Positions 19,332 to 28,837 of a stretch of 64,000 bases of DNA are shown here, piece by piece. The translations under genes were made by a program, and so were the position numbers. How positions within the stretch are numbered: the first letter of the stretch is position 1; each line of letters opens with the position of its first letter. The notes under the pieces are model-generated. The model ran no database searches. It was given only the letters and a program-made list of their open reading frames with translations, and was not told the origin of the DNA. This stretch comes from Nesterenkonia salmonea (GTDB lineage: Bacteria; Actinomycetota; Actinomycetes; Actinomycetales; Micrococcaceae), in the NCBI RefSeq assembly GCF_005771525.1, contig NZ_VAVZ01000015.1, positions 1 to 64,000 on the forward strand, in the 5' to 3' direction.

Positions 19332-20543
19332 TCAGGCAGTTAACGACCGTCCCGTGAGCTCGAGCAGCGGGACTCGGCGCTCAGCTTCGGTGAGAGAACC
19401 ATGCTGACCGATCATCTTCAAAGGAGCCTCGCCCGTTCTCTCGGTGTGGAAAAGTGCAAGATCGCCGTGAATTGCGATCATGACGTCGCCAATACGCGGT
19501 AGCACACGCTGGTCCACGGCACCGAACCACCCGGCGTCAACCGCCTGCTGGCGGGTGACCACCCACGCGAGATCACCGTAGACGTGGGCCCATTGGGCTG
19601 CAATGCGCTCGGCTTGGCCGGGATCTGCGGCGTAGAGGTGGAGGAAGCGCGGTTCCCCTCCCGTGTGTGAGATCCCTTCCAGGAGATCTGCCCGGCCGGT
19701 GATATCGATCCTGCGGTCTTCTGCGATATTGACCATCCCATGATCTGCAGTGAGCACCACTGTGGCCTGATCGCCGAAATCTCGCCTAAGCTGCGCGGAG
19801 AACCGTGAGACTGCAGAGTCAAGGGTCTCCAGCATTCTCAACCACGCATCGGAGCCCGCTCCAGCCCTGTGTCCTGCCTTGTCCAATTCGTCCACATAGA
19901 GGTAGATCATGAGCGGATCGGGAGGGCCGTTGCGGATGCCTCCCCTTGCAGAGCGATGTCGGCGGATCCACTCCTCTGCCAGAACGAATCTCTGCTCTAT
20001 GGTTTCGGCCCCTACGAACTCCCCGCCATGCAGGGCTGCTTGGGTGAGCGCTGACTGTCGAAACTTGGGGCGAGAAGACGTCAGCACCTGAGCCCCAAAG
20101 GCTGCAGCCTGCTCAAAGACCGTCGGATAGGGCTGCCACATTGCGGGGTCCACTTCGGCATCCCACTGGCCCAACATGTTGACCACTCTGCCCAGCTCAG
20201 GCGCAAAGACGTCATAGCCGACGAGCCCGTGACGCCCAGGGGAGAGCCCGGTCCCGAAACTCGCCAGGGACGAAGCCGTCGTCGTCGGCGCCCCAGTGTC
20301 CAAAACTTGTGCGGTGTTCTGCCGCCGCCACGCTCCCCCCAGAAACCGGGCGTGCCCGGAGTGCGCGGCCAAGAGCTGATCGCCCAGCCCGTCGGCGAGA
20401 ACCACGACGCAGATACTCGACTCCGGGACACCGAGCTGGTTGTCGAAACCATCGACCCCCAGTGCAGCCGCTGCTGATGTCAGCACATGTCGAAGGTGCG
20501 GTCCCGCCTCGGAGGACGGCTGCGGCATCGACATCACAGGCAC
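19332..20543 (-). CDS. Alkaline phosphatase-family protein (nucleotide pyrophosphatase/phosphodiesterase type)
   Basis: 403 residues of the metal-dependent alkaline phosphatase superfamily. Metal and nucleophile motifs appear in order: VVLADGLGD (metal Asp), GAPTTTASSLASFGTGLSPGRHGLVGYD (nucleophile Thr), LYVDELDKAGH and VVLTADHGMVNI (metal ligands). Members hydrolyse phosphodiesters or phosphomonoesters. No signal peptide is visible, so it is probably cytoplasmic. The GTG at 20543 lies 2 bases after the DUF5998 stop, and ATG codons at 20534 and 20528 are alternatives. The DUF5998-phosphatase pair is a conserved actinobacterial neighbourhood near sepH and parC. Confidence 0.88.
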   Translation of the reverse strand: MPVMSMPQPSSEAGPHLRHVLTSAAAALGVDGFDNQLGVPESSICVVVLADGLGDQLLAAHSGHARFLGGAWRRQNTAQVLDTGAPTTTASSLASFGTGLSPGRHGLVGYDVFAPELGRVVNMLGQWDAEVDPAMWQPYPTVFEQAAAFGAQVLTSSRPKFRQSALTQAALHGGEFVGAETIEQRFVLAEEWIRRHRSARGGIRNGPPDPLMIYLYVDELDKAGHRAGAGSDAWLRMLETLDSAVSRFSAQLRRDFGDQATVVLTADHGMVNIAEDRRIDITGRADLLEGISHTGGEPRFLHLYAADPGQAERIAAQWAHVYGDLAWVVTRQQAVDAGWFGAVDQRVLPRIGDVMIAIHGDLALFHTERTGEAPLKMIGQHGSLTEAERRVPLLELTGRSLTA

Positions 20544-20545
20544 CG

Positions 20546-21160
20546 TCAGCGGGAGTACTTCACGGTGGCGCGGCGCAGAGCGCGAACGAAACTGCGCGCC
20601 TCGTCCACAGCTGTGTCGCCTTCTGCAGTTGCGGCAATACGCAAGGTGACATCTTCAGGAACGAGTGTTCCGGTATCACCATGGTCCGCCACGCACTCAG
20701 GGTTTCCGCAGTCAGCGGGCATCGAGTCGAACCTGGCGCTGCCGGTCCAGTTGATGTTCAGGGAAACCTCCGCCAAACCTCGATCCGGTCGGAACTTGTC
20801 TGGCCGCCGGTGGACTTCAGAAAGGATCAGTGAACGCAGGCGGACGACGGGAACGACCTCAGTTGAGATTCGCGCCACCACTTCAGACGATCCTGATGGT
20901 CCAGCGTCCTCGTGCTGGAAGGGCCGGTCTTCATCTGCGTCATGATCATCCAGATGTGCCACAACCATGACGTCCTCGGCCAACACCAATACGGTGATGT
21001 GTCGGTGGACCTCTTCGAAGTCGAAATGTGTGTCGACGTGAACGATCTGTTGTTCAGGCTCGCGGCCGTCGAGAGCTTCAGTAACGGTGTGATGAACCAG
21101 AGACGGGTAGAACCCGCCGCGGTCGATGGCCTCTTTCAGAGAGACAGTGGATGTGCCCAT
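20546..21160 (-). CDS. DUF5998 family protein
   Basis: 204 residues from the ATG at 21160 (GAGGG upstream); the frame extends 9 codons further without support. It has GGFYPSLVHHTVTEAL, HVDTHFDFEEVHRHITVLVL, VVPVVRLRSLILSEV and CGNPECVADHGDTG. The last contains a Cys-x4-Cys-x3-His that may hold a metal. It ends AVDEARSFVRALRRATVK. This matches the actinobacterial DUF5998 proteins of unknown function encoded just before the alkaline-phosphatase-family gene. Its promoter region overlaps that of divergent oleA. Confidence 0.8.
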   Translation of the reverse strand: MGTSTVSLKEAIDRGGFYPSLVHHTVTEALDGREPEQQIVHVDTHFDFEEVHRHITVLVLAEDVMVVAHLDDHDADEDRPFQHEDAGPSGSSEVVARISTEVVPVVRLRSLILSEVHRRPDKFRPDRGLAEVSLNINWTGSARFDSMPADCGNPECVADHGDTGTLVPEDVTLRIAATAEGDTAVDEARSFVRALRRATVKYSR

Positions 21161-21254
21161 AACCCTCAATAGTATCGCTGGCTGCACCCCCCCTCATTTC
21201 GAGACGGCGTGGTTTCGATTCGCAGGGGACAGCCTGATTCTGGATAATGGACCG

Positions 21255-22304
21255 GTGCTTCAAAACCAGGGCGACGGAAACGCGACTTTCCACCACCGCA
21301 ATGCCGCGCTGCTGTCGGTGACAGAAGTCGAGGCTCCGGAGGTTCTCACATCTAAGCATCTGGACCAGCGGCTTGCTGATGCTCTGAAACGGCTCCGCCT
21401 ACCGAACGGGCTCCTGCAACGAGTCGCAGGTGTACGGGCCCGCAGGAACTGGCGGGCTGACGGCGATGTTCGAGCAGGCACAGTCTTAGCCGGTCGCAAA
21501 GCGCTCCAAGCTGCCGGAATTGACGCCTCAGAGGTATCGATGATGATCAACACCTCAGTGAGCAGAGAACACCTCGAGCCTTCTGTGGCCGTGGGCCTGC
21601 ACCACGATCTCGGTCTGCCGAGCTCGGCCATGAACTTCGACATCACCAATGCGTGCCTCGGATTCGTCAATGCCATCACTTTGGCCAGTTCGCTCATAGA
21701 CGCCGGGCAGGCAAAGTACGTACTCATCGTCAATGGCGAAGATGCCCGAAAAGTCCAAGATGCCACCATCGACCGGATCAACTCCCTCGAAGACGGCCTG
21801 TCGAGGGAAGACTTCATGAGCGAGTTCGCATCTCTGACGCTGGGATGTGGCGCAGCGGCTGCAGTGATCGGTCCTGCCGACGCCCACCCTGAGGGACATC
21901 GAATCATCGGTGGGGTGACGCGTGCTGCCACTCAACACCACGGGCTCTGTGTCGGCGATCATCGAGGCATGTTCACTGACGCTCGTGGACTCCTCGACGG
22001 AGGCCTAGAACTCGTCATGGACGCATGGAAGGATGCCAGGTCGCACTTTGACTGGCAGCAGATGGACTCCTATGTGACCCACCAAGTCTCTTCGCTGCAC
22101 ACCTCATCGATCATCAAAGCAGCCAAACTCGACAAGAAGCGTGTACCGGTGACCTACCCCGAACTCGGAAACGTAGGTCCTGCCTCACTGCCCATCACTC
22201 TGGCCCGCGAAGCCAATGCCGGGAACCTCTTCACCGGGGCCCGCGTGCTGTGCATGGGAGTCGGGTCGGGCCTCAACACGGCAATGGTGGAGATTCAGTG
22301 GTGA
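21255..22304 (+). CDS. oleA: OleA: thiolase-fold acyl-CoA condensing enzyme
   Basis: 349 residues if the GTG at 21255 is used. The frame is open further upstream but would run into the divergent DUF5998 start; no good ribosome site marks either, so the start is uncertain. OleA joins two fatty acyl-CoAs head to head to a 2-alkyl-3-ketoacid, the first step of long-chain olefin synthesis. The thiolase-fold triad is visible: Cys134 in DITNACLGF, His276 in SYVTHQVSS and Asn306 in PELGNVGPAS. The Glu in REHLEPS probably matches the OleA-specific base. oleBC and oleD follow with overlaps. Confidence 0.93.
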   Translation: MLQNQGDGNATFHHRNAALLSVTEVEAPEVLTSKHLDQRLADALKRLRLPNGLLQRVAGVRARRNWRADGDVRAGTVLAGRKALQAAGIDASEVSMMINTSVSREHLEPSVAVGLHHDLGLPSSAMNFDITNACLGFVNAITLASSLIDAGQAKYVLIVNGEDARKVQDATIDRINSLEDGLSREDFMSEFASLTLGCGAAAAVIGPADAHPEGHRIIGGVTRAATQHHGLCVGDHRGMFTDARGLLDGGLELVMDAWKDARSHFDWQQMDSYVTHQVSSLHTSSIIKAAKLDKKRVPVTYPELGNVGPASLPITLAREANAGNLFTGARVLCMGVGSGLNTAMVEIQW

Positions 22305-25027
22305 GCTGGTGGCGACCCATCCCAGCAAATGGGGCACGCCTGCCGGCTGAGGTCCTGACGAAGACGCCTCTTCCCGGGATTCAGACCCAGTGGTCACGCC
22401 TGGTCACCGCGGAGTCTTCGGATGGCCCCCACGCATTCCACGTCTTAGACACTGGGCCCGCGCTCCAAGCTCAGGGCATCACACCCACAGGAACAATTCT
22501 CGCTGTCCACGGCAACCCCACCTGGTCGTACCTTTGGAGGGCTGTACTCGAAGCTTCCGTTCGTGTGGCCACGCCGCACAACGCGTGGCGAGTCATCGCC
22601 CCAGACCAACTGGACATGGGGTTCTCTGACCGCCTGGCGCACCCTGAGCCGCCAGGGCCTGGTGCTGCCAGCTACCGGCGCTTCGGTCAGCGCCTCGACG
22701 ATCTCGATGGACTTGCTGAAGCTCTTGAGCTAGATGTCGACAGGCCGGTGGTGACTCTGGGGCATGATTGGGGAGGCATCATCTCCTTAGCCTGGGCAAC
22801 CCGTCACCGGAACATGGTCGACGCCGTGGTGACACTCAACACGGCCGTGGACCACCCCTCTGGGGACCCGGTGCCCGCAGCGCTGCAAGCGGCCATGGCA
22901 CCAGGACTTCTCCCGAGCTCAACGGTGCTCACCAATGCCTTCCTTCGCGTCACTCTGGGATTGGCCGATGGTGGCTTGGCTCCCGAAGTGGCGGCCGCAT
23001 ACCGCGCTCCCTATGTGTCCAGAAACGGCCGCGGGGGCATCGGCGGATTCGTCGCTGATATTCCTGCTTCTGCCCACCACGCCTCTCGAGCTGTGCTGGA
23101 CGAGTCGGCGGCGGCACTGCGCGAATGGGATAAGCCTGCGTTGCTGATGTGGGGCCCGAAAGACCCAGTCTTCCGTGATCAGTACCTCCATGACCTGCTT
23201 GACCGACTTCCGCAGGCCGATCTGCATCGGTTTGAAGGTGCAGGACATCTTGTTGCCGAGGACCGGGACATCGCAAAAGTTCTCTTCACCTGGCTCAGCG
23301 ACACCTTCACATCCGCCGCCGCCACCACCGCGGTTTCTCCCCCGCCAGCCGATGAGATTAGCGGACTTCACGATCAGCTCGATCAGATGGCGTTGTCGTG
23401 GAGGCGGGACTCGGCCTCCGTGGTGCAGCTCGCCGATGATCAGACCACGGAGGTCAGCTGGGCGGAACTGAAGTCCCAGGTCGATTCACTCGCCTCAGGG
23501 TTCTACGAACTCGGTATGCGCCACGGTGACCGTGTGAGCCTTCTGGTGCAGCCAGGCAACCAGCTCACCGCTATCCTCTACGCATGCCTGCGCCTCGGTG
23601 CGGTAGCTGTGGTCGCTGACGCTGGGCTTGGGCTGAAGGGGATGACCCGGGCTGTGCGCAGCGCCTGGCCCGACTGGGTGATCGGAGAGAAGACCGGCCT
23701 CCTCGTAGCCAGCACACTGGGCTGGCCTGGTAAGCGGATTAGCGTCAACGCGCTCTCCCCCAGGCTGGTACGCCTGACCGGGGCACAAGCCTCGGTCGAG
23801 CGGCTGCTGCGTCGTGGGACTTCCACCACGTTGGAGACGGTGCCGATTCCAGACCCTGAGTCTGCGGCGGCGATCCTCTTCACCTCAGGTTCAACGGGCC
23901 CGGCCAAGGGCGTGGTGTACACCCACCGGCGCCTCGGAGCTCTGGTGGCCCTGTTGCGGCAAACGTTCGCGGTCAGTCCCGGATCCTCGCTTATCGCCGG
24001 CTTCGCCCCTTTCGCACTGCTGGGGCCTGCCATCGGCGCGACATCCGTGACCCCTGATATGACTGTGACAAAACCCGCGACACTCACAGCCGAAGCTGTC
24101 GCCGAAGCGGCCGCAGCAGGCGATGCCACCATGTTCTTCGGATCTCCCGCAGCATTGAGCAATGTCGTTGCCACCTCTGGGGAGCTCTCCGCGGATCAGG
24201 CAGAGGCACTCCAGCGGATACGGTTGGTGCTCTCCGCCGGCGCACCTGTGCATCCCGAGCTTCTGGACAAGGTGCAGCAGCTTTTCCCTCAGGCGCAGTT
24301 GCACACCCCTTACGGAATGACTGAGGGGCTGCTCCAGACGGACATCACCCGGCAGCAGATTCACACGGCAATGGAGACAGATCAGCTCGGAGTCTGCGTA
24401 GGCACCGCAGTAGAAGGTGTTGAGTTCGCAGTCGCGCCCTTGAACAGCCTCGGCAGGCCAGCAGAGGCCCTCCGAGATCCCGATTCGGCTCCTGGTGTCC
24501 TCAGCGAGATCGTCGTCTCAGCGGCACATCTGAAAGCCGGTTATGACCGGCTGTGGCTTACCGACCGCGAGTCTCGTCGCGATCGGCATCGCGGTCTGCT
24601 CTGGCACAGAACCGGGGACATCGGCCACTTCGACCCCTCCGGCCGCCTGTGGGTCCAGGGAAGGCTGCAGCATGTGATGACGACCCCGGCCGGCCCCCTC
24701 GGTCCCGGCGCGGTGGAGACACGTGTGGACGCCATTGAAGAGGTGGCACGTTCAGCCGCAGTGGGGGTTGGCCCCGCTGGGACCCAGGCCGTCGTCGTCA
24801 TCATTGAACCATCACCGGGCAAGAACCTGACGGTGGGCTCCTCTCCTCTTGCCCTCCCTGAGCTCAGCAGGCGAGTCCGCGACGCCTCCGTTGACGCCCC
24901 AGTCTCCGCCGTGTTGGTGGTCGACAGCCTCCCCACCGACATCAGGCACAACTCCAAGATCGACCGAACTGCCCTAGCCTCGTGGGCGAACCGAATCCTC
25001 GCCGGTGAGAAGGTGCCAGCGCCATGA
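22301..25027 (+). CDS. oleBC: OleBC fusion: beta-lactone decarboxylase plus beta-lactone synthetase
   Basis: 908 residues from the GTG at 22301 (GGAG 8 bases before, overlapping the oleA stop). Residues 1-345 are OleB, an alpha/beta hydrolase of haloalkane-dehalogenase type with oxyanion motif HGNPTWSYLW, nucleophile Asp156 in GHDWGG and catalytic His in GAGHLVAED. It decarboxylates the beta-lactone to a cis-olefin. Residues from about 365 are OleC, an adenylate-forming enzyme (AAILFTSGSTGPAKG, TPYGMTEG, RTGDIGHFDPSGRLW, RHNSKIDR) that closes the beta-hydroxy acid to the beta-lactone using ATP. The fused order B-C is known in Actinobacteria such as Micrococcus, where the fusion makes C29-type alkenes. 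Confidence 0.95.
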   Translation: MSWWRPIPANGARLPAEVLTKTPLPGIQTQWSRLVTAESSDGPHAFHVLDTGPALQAQGITPTGTILAVHGNPTWSYLWRAVLEASVRVATPHNAWRVIAPDQLDMGFSDRLAHPEPPGPGAASYRRFGQRLDDLDGLAEALELDVDRPVVTLGHDWGGIISLAWATRHRNMVDAVVTLNTAVDHPSGDPVPAALQAAMAPGLLPSSTVLTNAFLRVTLGLADGGLAPEVAAAYRAPYVSRNGRGGIGGFVADIPASAHHASRAVLDESAAALREWDKPALLMWGPKDPVFRDQYLHDLLDRLPQADLHRFEGAGHLVAEDRDIAKVLFTWLSDTFTSAAATTAVSPPPADEISGLHDQLDQMALSWRRDSASVVQLADDQTTEVSWAELKSQVDSLASGFYELGMRHGDRVSLLVQPGNQLTAILYACLRLGAVAVVADAGLGLKGMTRAVRSAWPDWVIGEKTGLLVASTLGWPGKRISVNALSPRLVRLTGAQASVERLLRRGTSTTLETVPIPDPESAAAILFTSGSTGPAKGVVYTHRRLGALVALLRQTFAVSPGSSLIAGFAPFALLGPAIGATSVTPDMTVTKPATLTAEAVAEAAAAGDATMFFGSPAALSNVVATSGELSADQAEALQRIRLVLSAGAPVHPELLDKVQQLFPQAQLHTPYGMTEGLLQTDITRQQIHTAMETDQLGVCVGTAVEGVEFAVAPLNSLGRPAEALRDPDSAPGVLSEIVVSAAHLKAGYDRLWLTDRESRRDRHRGLLWHRTGDIGHFDPSGRLWVQGRLQHVMTTPAGPLGPGAVETRVDAIEEVARSAAVGVGPAGTQAVVVIIEPSPGKNLTVGSSPLALPELSRRVRDASVDAPVSAVLVVDSLPTDIRHNSKIDRTALASWANRILAGEKVPAP

Positions 25028-26061
25028 CTCCGCCGCATATTGCAGAGATTCTGCCGCCGTCTCGCATCCTCGTCACAGGAGCCTCAGGGCTGCTCGGGCG
25101 CAGCGTCGCAGCTCGGCTGGCCGAACTCGGCTATCAGGTGACCACATTCCAACGCAGCCCGTCACACCTGCCGGGTGTGCGCGATGTTCGCGGTTCTCTG
25201 GAGGACCCTCAGGCCGTGGAGGCGGCTGTGGCTGGTCAACATGCCATCATCCACATGGCGGCAAAGGTCTCTGTATCCGGACGCCGTGAAGATTTCGAGA
25301 AGGTCAATATCCTCGGCACTGAGCAAGTCTTCAACGCTGCCTGGTCAGCCGGGGTGGAGAACATAGTGCACGTCTCCTCCCCCTCTGTGGCCCACTCGGG
25401 AGACTCCTTGATCGGCGCGCCAGCCGGGCCCGCAGACCCAGAACATGTGGTGGGGCACTATGCCCAGACCAAAGCTGAGGCAGAACTGATTGCTGAGGCT
25501 CGCGGCTCAGTGGGCATCAACGTGCTGATCATGCGTCCGCACCTGGTGTGGGGCCCAGGAGACGGCCAGTTGACCAAGCGCATTATTGACCGGGCAAAAT
25601 CGGGCAGACTCCCCCTCTTGGGAAGCGGTGCGCCCTTGGTGGACACGCTCTACATCGACAATGCAGTGGATGCATTCGTCGCAGGATTGCGCCGCCTCCC
25701 GCACATCGCAGCGTTGCCCATACCTGAACGGCGCCTCGTAGTGACCAACGGCGAACCACGTCCGATTGGTGAGCTGATGATGGGCATCGCGGAGGCAGGC
25801 GGAGCCCGCAGACCTTCGCTTCGAGTCTCGCCAGCCCTAGCCAAGGCAGCCGGGTCGGTCGTGGAGAAGATATGGGCCGCCACAGGTCCCCACCAGGACG
25901 AGCCGCCTATGACAAAGTTCTTAGCAGAGCAGCTCTCCACCGCCCACTGGTTTGATCAGCGCCACACGCGCAAAGTGTTGGACTGGACCCCCACCGTCAG
26001 CATCGACCAGGGACTGCTAGCCCTGACCCGCCATGTCCGGCGCACCGGGCGCGTGCTCTAG
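25024..26061 (+). CDS. oleD: OleD: 2-alkyl-3-ketoalkanoate reductase
   Basis: 345 residues of the extended SDR family with the NADP motif VTGASGLLGRSVAARL, active-site Ser in VHVSSPSVAHSG and HYAQTKAEAE (Tyr-x3-Lys). Family context: OleD reduces the OleA product to the 2-alkyl-3-hydroxy acid that OleC then cyclises. The ATG overlaps the oleBC stop (ATGA), so A, BC and D form one translationally coupled operon. It converges on the GNAT/acyl-CoA synthetase gene with 13 bases between stops and no clear hairpin. Confidence 0.93.
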   Translation: MTPPHIAEILPPSRILVTGASGLLGRSVAARLAELGYQVTTFQRSPSHLPGVRDVRGSLEDPQAVEAAVAGQHAIIHMAAKVSVSGRREDFEKVNILGTEQVFNAAWSAGVENIVHVSSPSVAHSGDSLIGAPAGPADPEHVVGHYAQTKAEAELIAEARGSVGINVLIMRPHLVWGPGDGQLTKRIIDRAKSGRLPLLGSGAPLVDTLYIDNAVDAFVAGLRRLPHIAALPIPERRLVVTNGEPRPIGELMMGIAEAGGARRPSLRVSPALAKAAGSVVEKIWAATGPHQDEPPMTKFLAEQLSTAHWFDQRHTRKVLDWTPTVSIDQGLLALTRHVRRTGRVL

Positions 26062-26074
26062 GGTCGGATAGTCC

Positions 26075-28777
26075 TCAGTATCGTGAGATAGCGCGACGAG
26101 CTGAGTCGGTCCGCTGCTCAGGATTGGCAATATCTACACTCGCGTGCAGAATGCTCACTCCCTCCGGAGAGGCCAAGAGAGGCGAAAGTTGAATATTCGC
26201 CACCTGAGGGTGATTATCCTTCAACATCGCAACCCGCTGGACGGTGTCCCCAAGAGCATCAAAGTCCACGGCCGGGACACCCTGGTACCCGAAGAGCTTC
26301 TTAGCTGCCTTCGGTGTGCCCACCAATCGAGACAGATCCTGATCCGTCAACGGCGGCACCGCATGGGCCCAGTCGTCCAAGAGGTCCACCGCGTCGCCAG
26401 ACATTCCGAAAGAAAGCACCGGACCGATCATGGGGTCCTCGATAGCACGAACGATGCACCCCTGCCCGGTCGGCGCCATCGACTGCACCTCCAGGCCGGG
26501 ACTGCCGTACTTGGCCAGCTTGCGCCGCATATCGGAGACAATCTGCCGCAGCATCGGTTCGGAATCAATGCTCAGCTGCACCCCACCCAGATCTAGCCGG
26601 TGGCGGAGATAGGCATTGGTGGACTTGACCGCCACCGGGTACCCCAAGCGGTCAGCGGCCGCTGCAGCGGCGTCGGGTGTGTCGAACGGCAGAGACGGAA
26701 GCACATTGAGGCCGTAGTGGGCCAGCAAATGCTGCGTCTCCTCCTGAGTCAATCGGCGCAGGGCCGCACCCTCGACGGACTCAAGCCAACCAGAGAGGAG
26801 CGCGTCCGCCTTCCGGGCCGTCTTGGTACCTTCCAAGCCCTCCGGGATGAACGACTCCCCCACTCCTTGTGCACGCCAGGTCTGATAACGGGTGATTTTG
26901 GACAGAGCGGAGATGGAACGAGCCGGAGAAGAGAAGATCGGCACTCCCTGCTGAAGGGCGGAGGTTTCAATCACCGGGCCTGCGTTGCCGACGTAGTTCA
27001 GCGGAATGCTGGAGTCCAGAGTCCCGATGAGGGACATCACCATAGGTTTCGTGTACTGCCGAGCAGTCATGGAGATGGCCCGCGAGTGATCGTGATGCTC
27101 CCCAGTGATCGTCGGCTGCAGGCACACCGCGACGGAATCAACCTCATCGTCTTCAAAGAGCTCCCGAAGGGCGCTCGTCAGGTTCTTCTCCGCACGTGAC
27201 CGAGTCTGATCCAGATCAAGATTGCCTATGACAGTGGTGGGCTTCAACCCGTTGGCCTCACCTGCATCGGCCAACAACCGTGACATTGACGGGGAATTGG
27301 ACAGGATACCCAGAGTGTTCCCCGCGGGCAGCGGCTGCGTCGCCAGCACCTCAAGCACATCCATAAGCGAGTCATGGTTCCCGACCTGGATCACGCCAGA
27401 ATTGGTCAGCATCGCGTCCACTGCGCTCAACGGGGCTCGCGAGAGTCGAACTTCGTGTCCGGGAGGCAAACGGTGACCCATCAAGTCGGTGGTCGCAACG
27501 ACGACGGGCTTAGTGAGCGAAAGCCTGCGAGCAATCCGCGAAAACTTGCGGGGGTTGCCAAAGGACTCCAGGTAGATTCCCACCGCACGCGTGGCGTCGT
27601 CGTCCTCGAAGTACTGCATCGCGTCATTACCAGAGAGGTCCGCTCGGTTGCCTGCAGAGATCACAGCAGATAGTCCCAGCTCCCTTCGGTGAGCCTGTGC
27701 GTAGAGGGAGATGCCCATTGACGCTGACTGGCTGAAAAGCCCCACTCCGCCGGGAACCGGCATCACTGGTGAGAGCGAAGCATTGAGTGAGCTTCCGGGA
27801 GCCGTATTGATCAGACCGGCAGAGGATGGCCCAATGACGCGCATCCCCCAACGGCGAGCCAATCGGACCACTTCGCGCTGTTCATCGGTGCTGGTGCTGG
27901 TGACCACAAGCATGCCTTTGACTCCGTGGCGTCCACAGTCAGCCACCACTTCCAGCAACTTTTCAGCGGGCACAGCCACCACTGCGAGGTCAATATCCTG
28001 TTTGATGTGCGCCAAGGAAGAGAATGCTCTGGCGCCTCCGATCTCAAAAGCGTCCGGATTTACCGAGTGAACTCCACCGGTGAAACGACCCTCAATAATG
28101 TTCTGCAGCAAGTGATACCCCACCGAGCCGTACTCCCGGGACGCACCGATCACGGCCACGTGCTCGGGGGCCAATAACTCCCCGACGCTGCGAGCCTCGG
28201 CGCGGTGCTCTCGGGACTCCATCACGGCCCGAGACTTATCAGTGGGGTCGATGGGGAACTCTAAGAGCACCACACCGTCCTCATACTTTCGCTGAACCTC
28301 GTACCCGGCCTCCGAAAACACTGTGAGCATTTTCTGGTTCTCGGGCAGAACCTCAGCAGAGAAACGTTCTATTCCTCGCTCACGGCCAGCAGCCGCAAGG
28401 TGTTCCAAGAGGACGGAGCCCAGCCCGCGCCCCTGGTGACGGTCAGAGATGTTGAAGGACACTTCCGCTTCTGCGGTGTCATCGATTGTGTCGAACCCGC
28501 CGACACCGATGATCTCGTCGTCAAGCAGAACGACCATTGAAACCCGGTCAACATGGTCAACATTGGTGAACCGTTCTAGCTCCTTATCGGTCAGCGATGA
28601 CTTGTACGTAAAGTAACGCAGGTAGATTGAGGACTCCGACTGGGCAGAGTGCATACGTTGAAGTCGCTCAGCATCCTCCGGTCCCACTGGCCTCAAATGT
28701 GCTGCCGCACCATCGCGAAGCACAACATCTGCTTCCCAGTGGGCCGGATATCCGCTGACTTTCGGCTTCTCACCCAT
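26075..28777 (-). CDS. GNAT acetyltransferase fused to an NDP-forming acyl-CoA synthetase-like body (Pat-type)
   Basis: 900 residues. Residues about 20-185 are a GNAT domain with the acetyl-CoA motif HQGRGLGSVLLEHL. Then come a CoA-binding domain (VAVIGASREYGSVGYHL), a succinyl-CoA-ligase-like region (GLFSQSASMGIS, SAGNRADLSGNDAMQYF), and from about 680 an ATP-grasp domain (GYPVAVKSTNAYLRHRLDLGGV). The parts match protein lysine acetyltransferases such as Pat/PatZ but with the GNAT domain first. The SHTG-type phosphohistidine signature of true ligases is not obvious at the expected place (RLSRAPL), which favours an acetyltransferase with a regulatory body. TAGTCT lies 7 bases before the ATG, a leaderless-type start. 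Confidence 0.88.
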   Translation of the reverse strand: MGEKPKVSGYPAHWEADVVLRDGAAAHLRPVGPEDAERLQRMHSAQSESSIYLRYFTYKSSLTDKELERFTNVDHVDRVSMVVLLDDEIIGVGGFDTIDDTAEAEVSFNISDRHQGRGLGSVLLEHLAAAGRERGIERFSAEVLPENQKMLTVFSEAGYEVQRKYEDGVVLLEFPIDPTDKSRAVMESREHRAEARSVGELLAPEHVAVIGASREYGSVGYHLLQNIIEGRFTGGVHSVNPDAFEIGGARAFSSLAHIKQDIDLAVVAVPAEKLLEVVADCGRHGVKGMLVVTSTSTDEQREVVRLARRWGMRVIGPSSAGLINTAPGSSLNASLSPVMPVPGGVGLFSQSASMGISLYAQAHRRELGLSAVISAGNRADLSGNDAMQYFEDDDATRAVGIYLESFGNPRKFSRIARRLSLTKPVVVATTDLMGHRLPPGHEVRLSRAPLSAVDAMLTNSGVIQVGNHDSLMDVLEVLATQPLPAGNTLGILSNSPSMSRLLADAGEANGLKPTTVIGNLDLDQTRSRAEKNLTSALRELFEDDEVDSVAVCLQPTITGEHHDHSRAISMTARQYTKPMVMSLIGTLDSSIPLNYVGNAGPVIETSALQQGVPIFSSPARSISALSKITRYQTWRAQGVGESFIPEGLEGTKTARKADALLSGWLESVEGAALRRLTQEETQHLLAHYGLNVLPSLPFDTPDAAAAAADRLGYPVAVKSTNAYLRHRLDLGGVQLSIDSEPMLRQIVSDMRRKLAKYGSPGLEVQSMAPTGQGCIVRAIEDPMIGPVLSFGMSGDAVDLLDDWAHAVPPLTDQDLSRLVGTPKAAKKLFGYQGVPAVDFDALGDTVQRVAMLKDNHPQVANIQLSPLLASPEGVSILHASVDIANPEQRTDSARRAISRY

Positions 28778-28784
28778 AGGATCA

Positions 28785-28790
28785 AGACTA
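28785..28790 (-). promoter_or_regulatory. Probable -10 element, leaderless start of the GNAT/synthetase gene
   Basis: TAGTCT on the minus strand, 7 bases from the ATG at 28777. No Shine-Dalgarno sequence is present. It lies in the 60-base gap shared with divergent parC. Confidence 0.5.
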
Positions 28791-28837
28791 ACCAGATAAC
28801 TGCCCGCTTACGAGACTAAGGACAGCTTCCACCTCTT

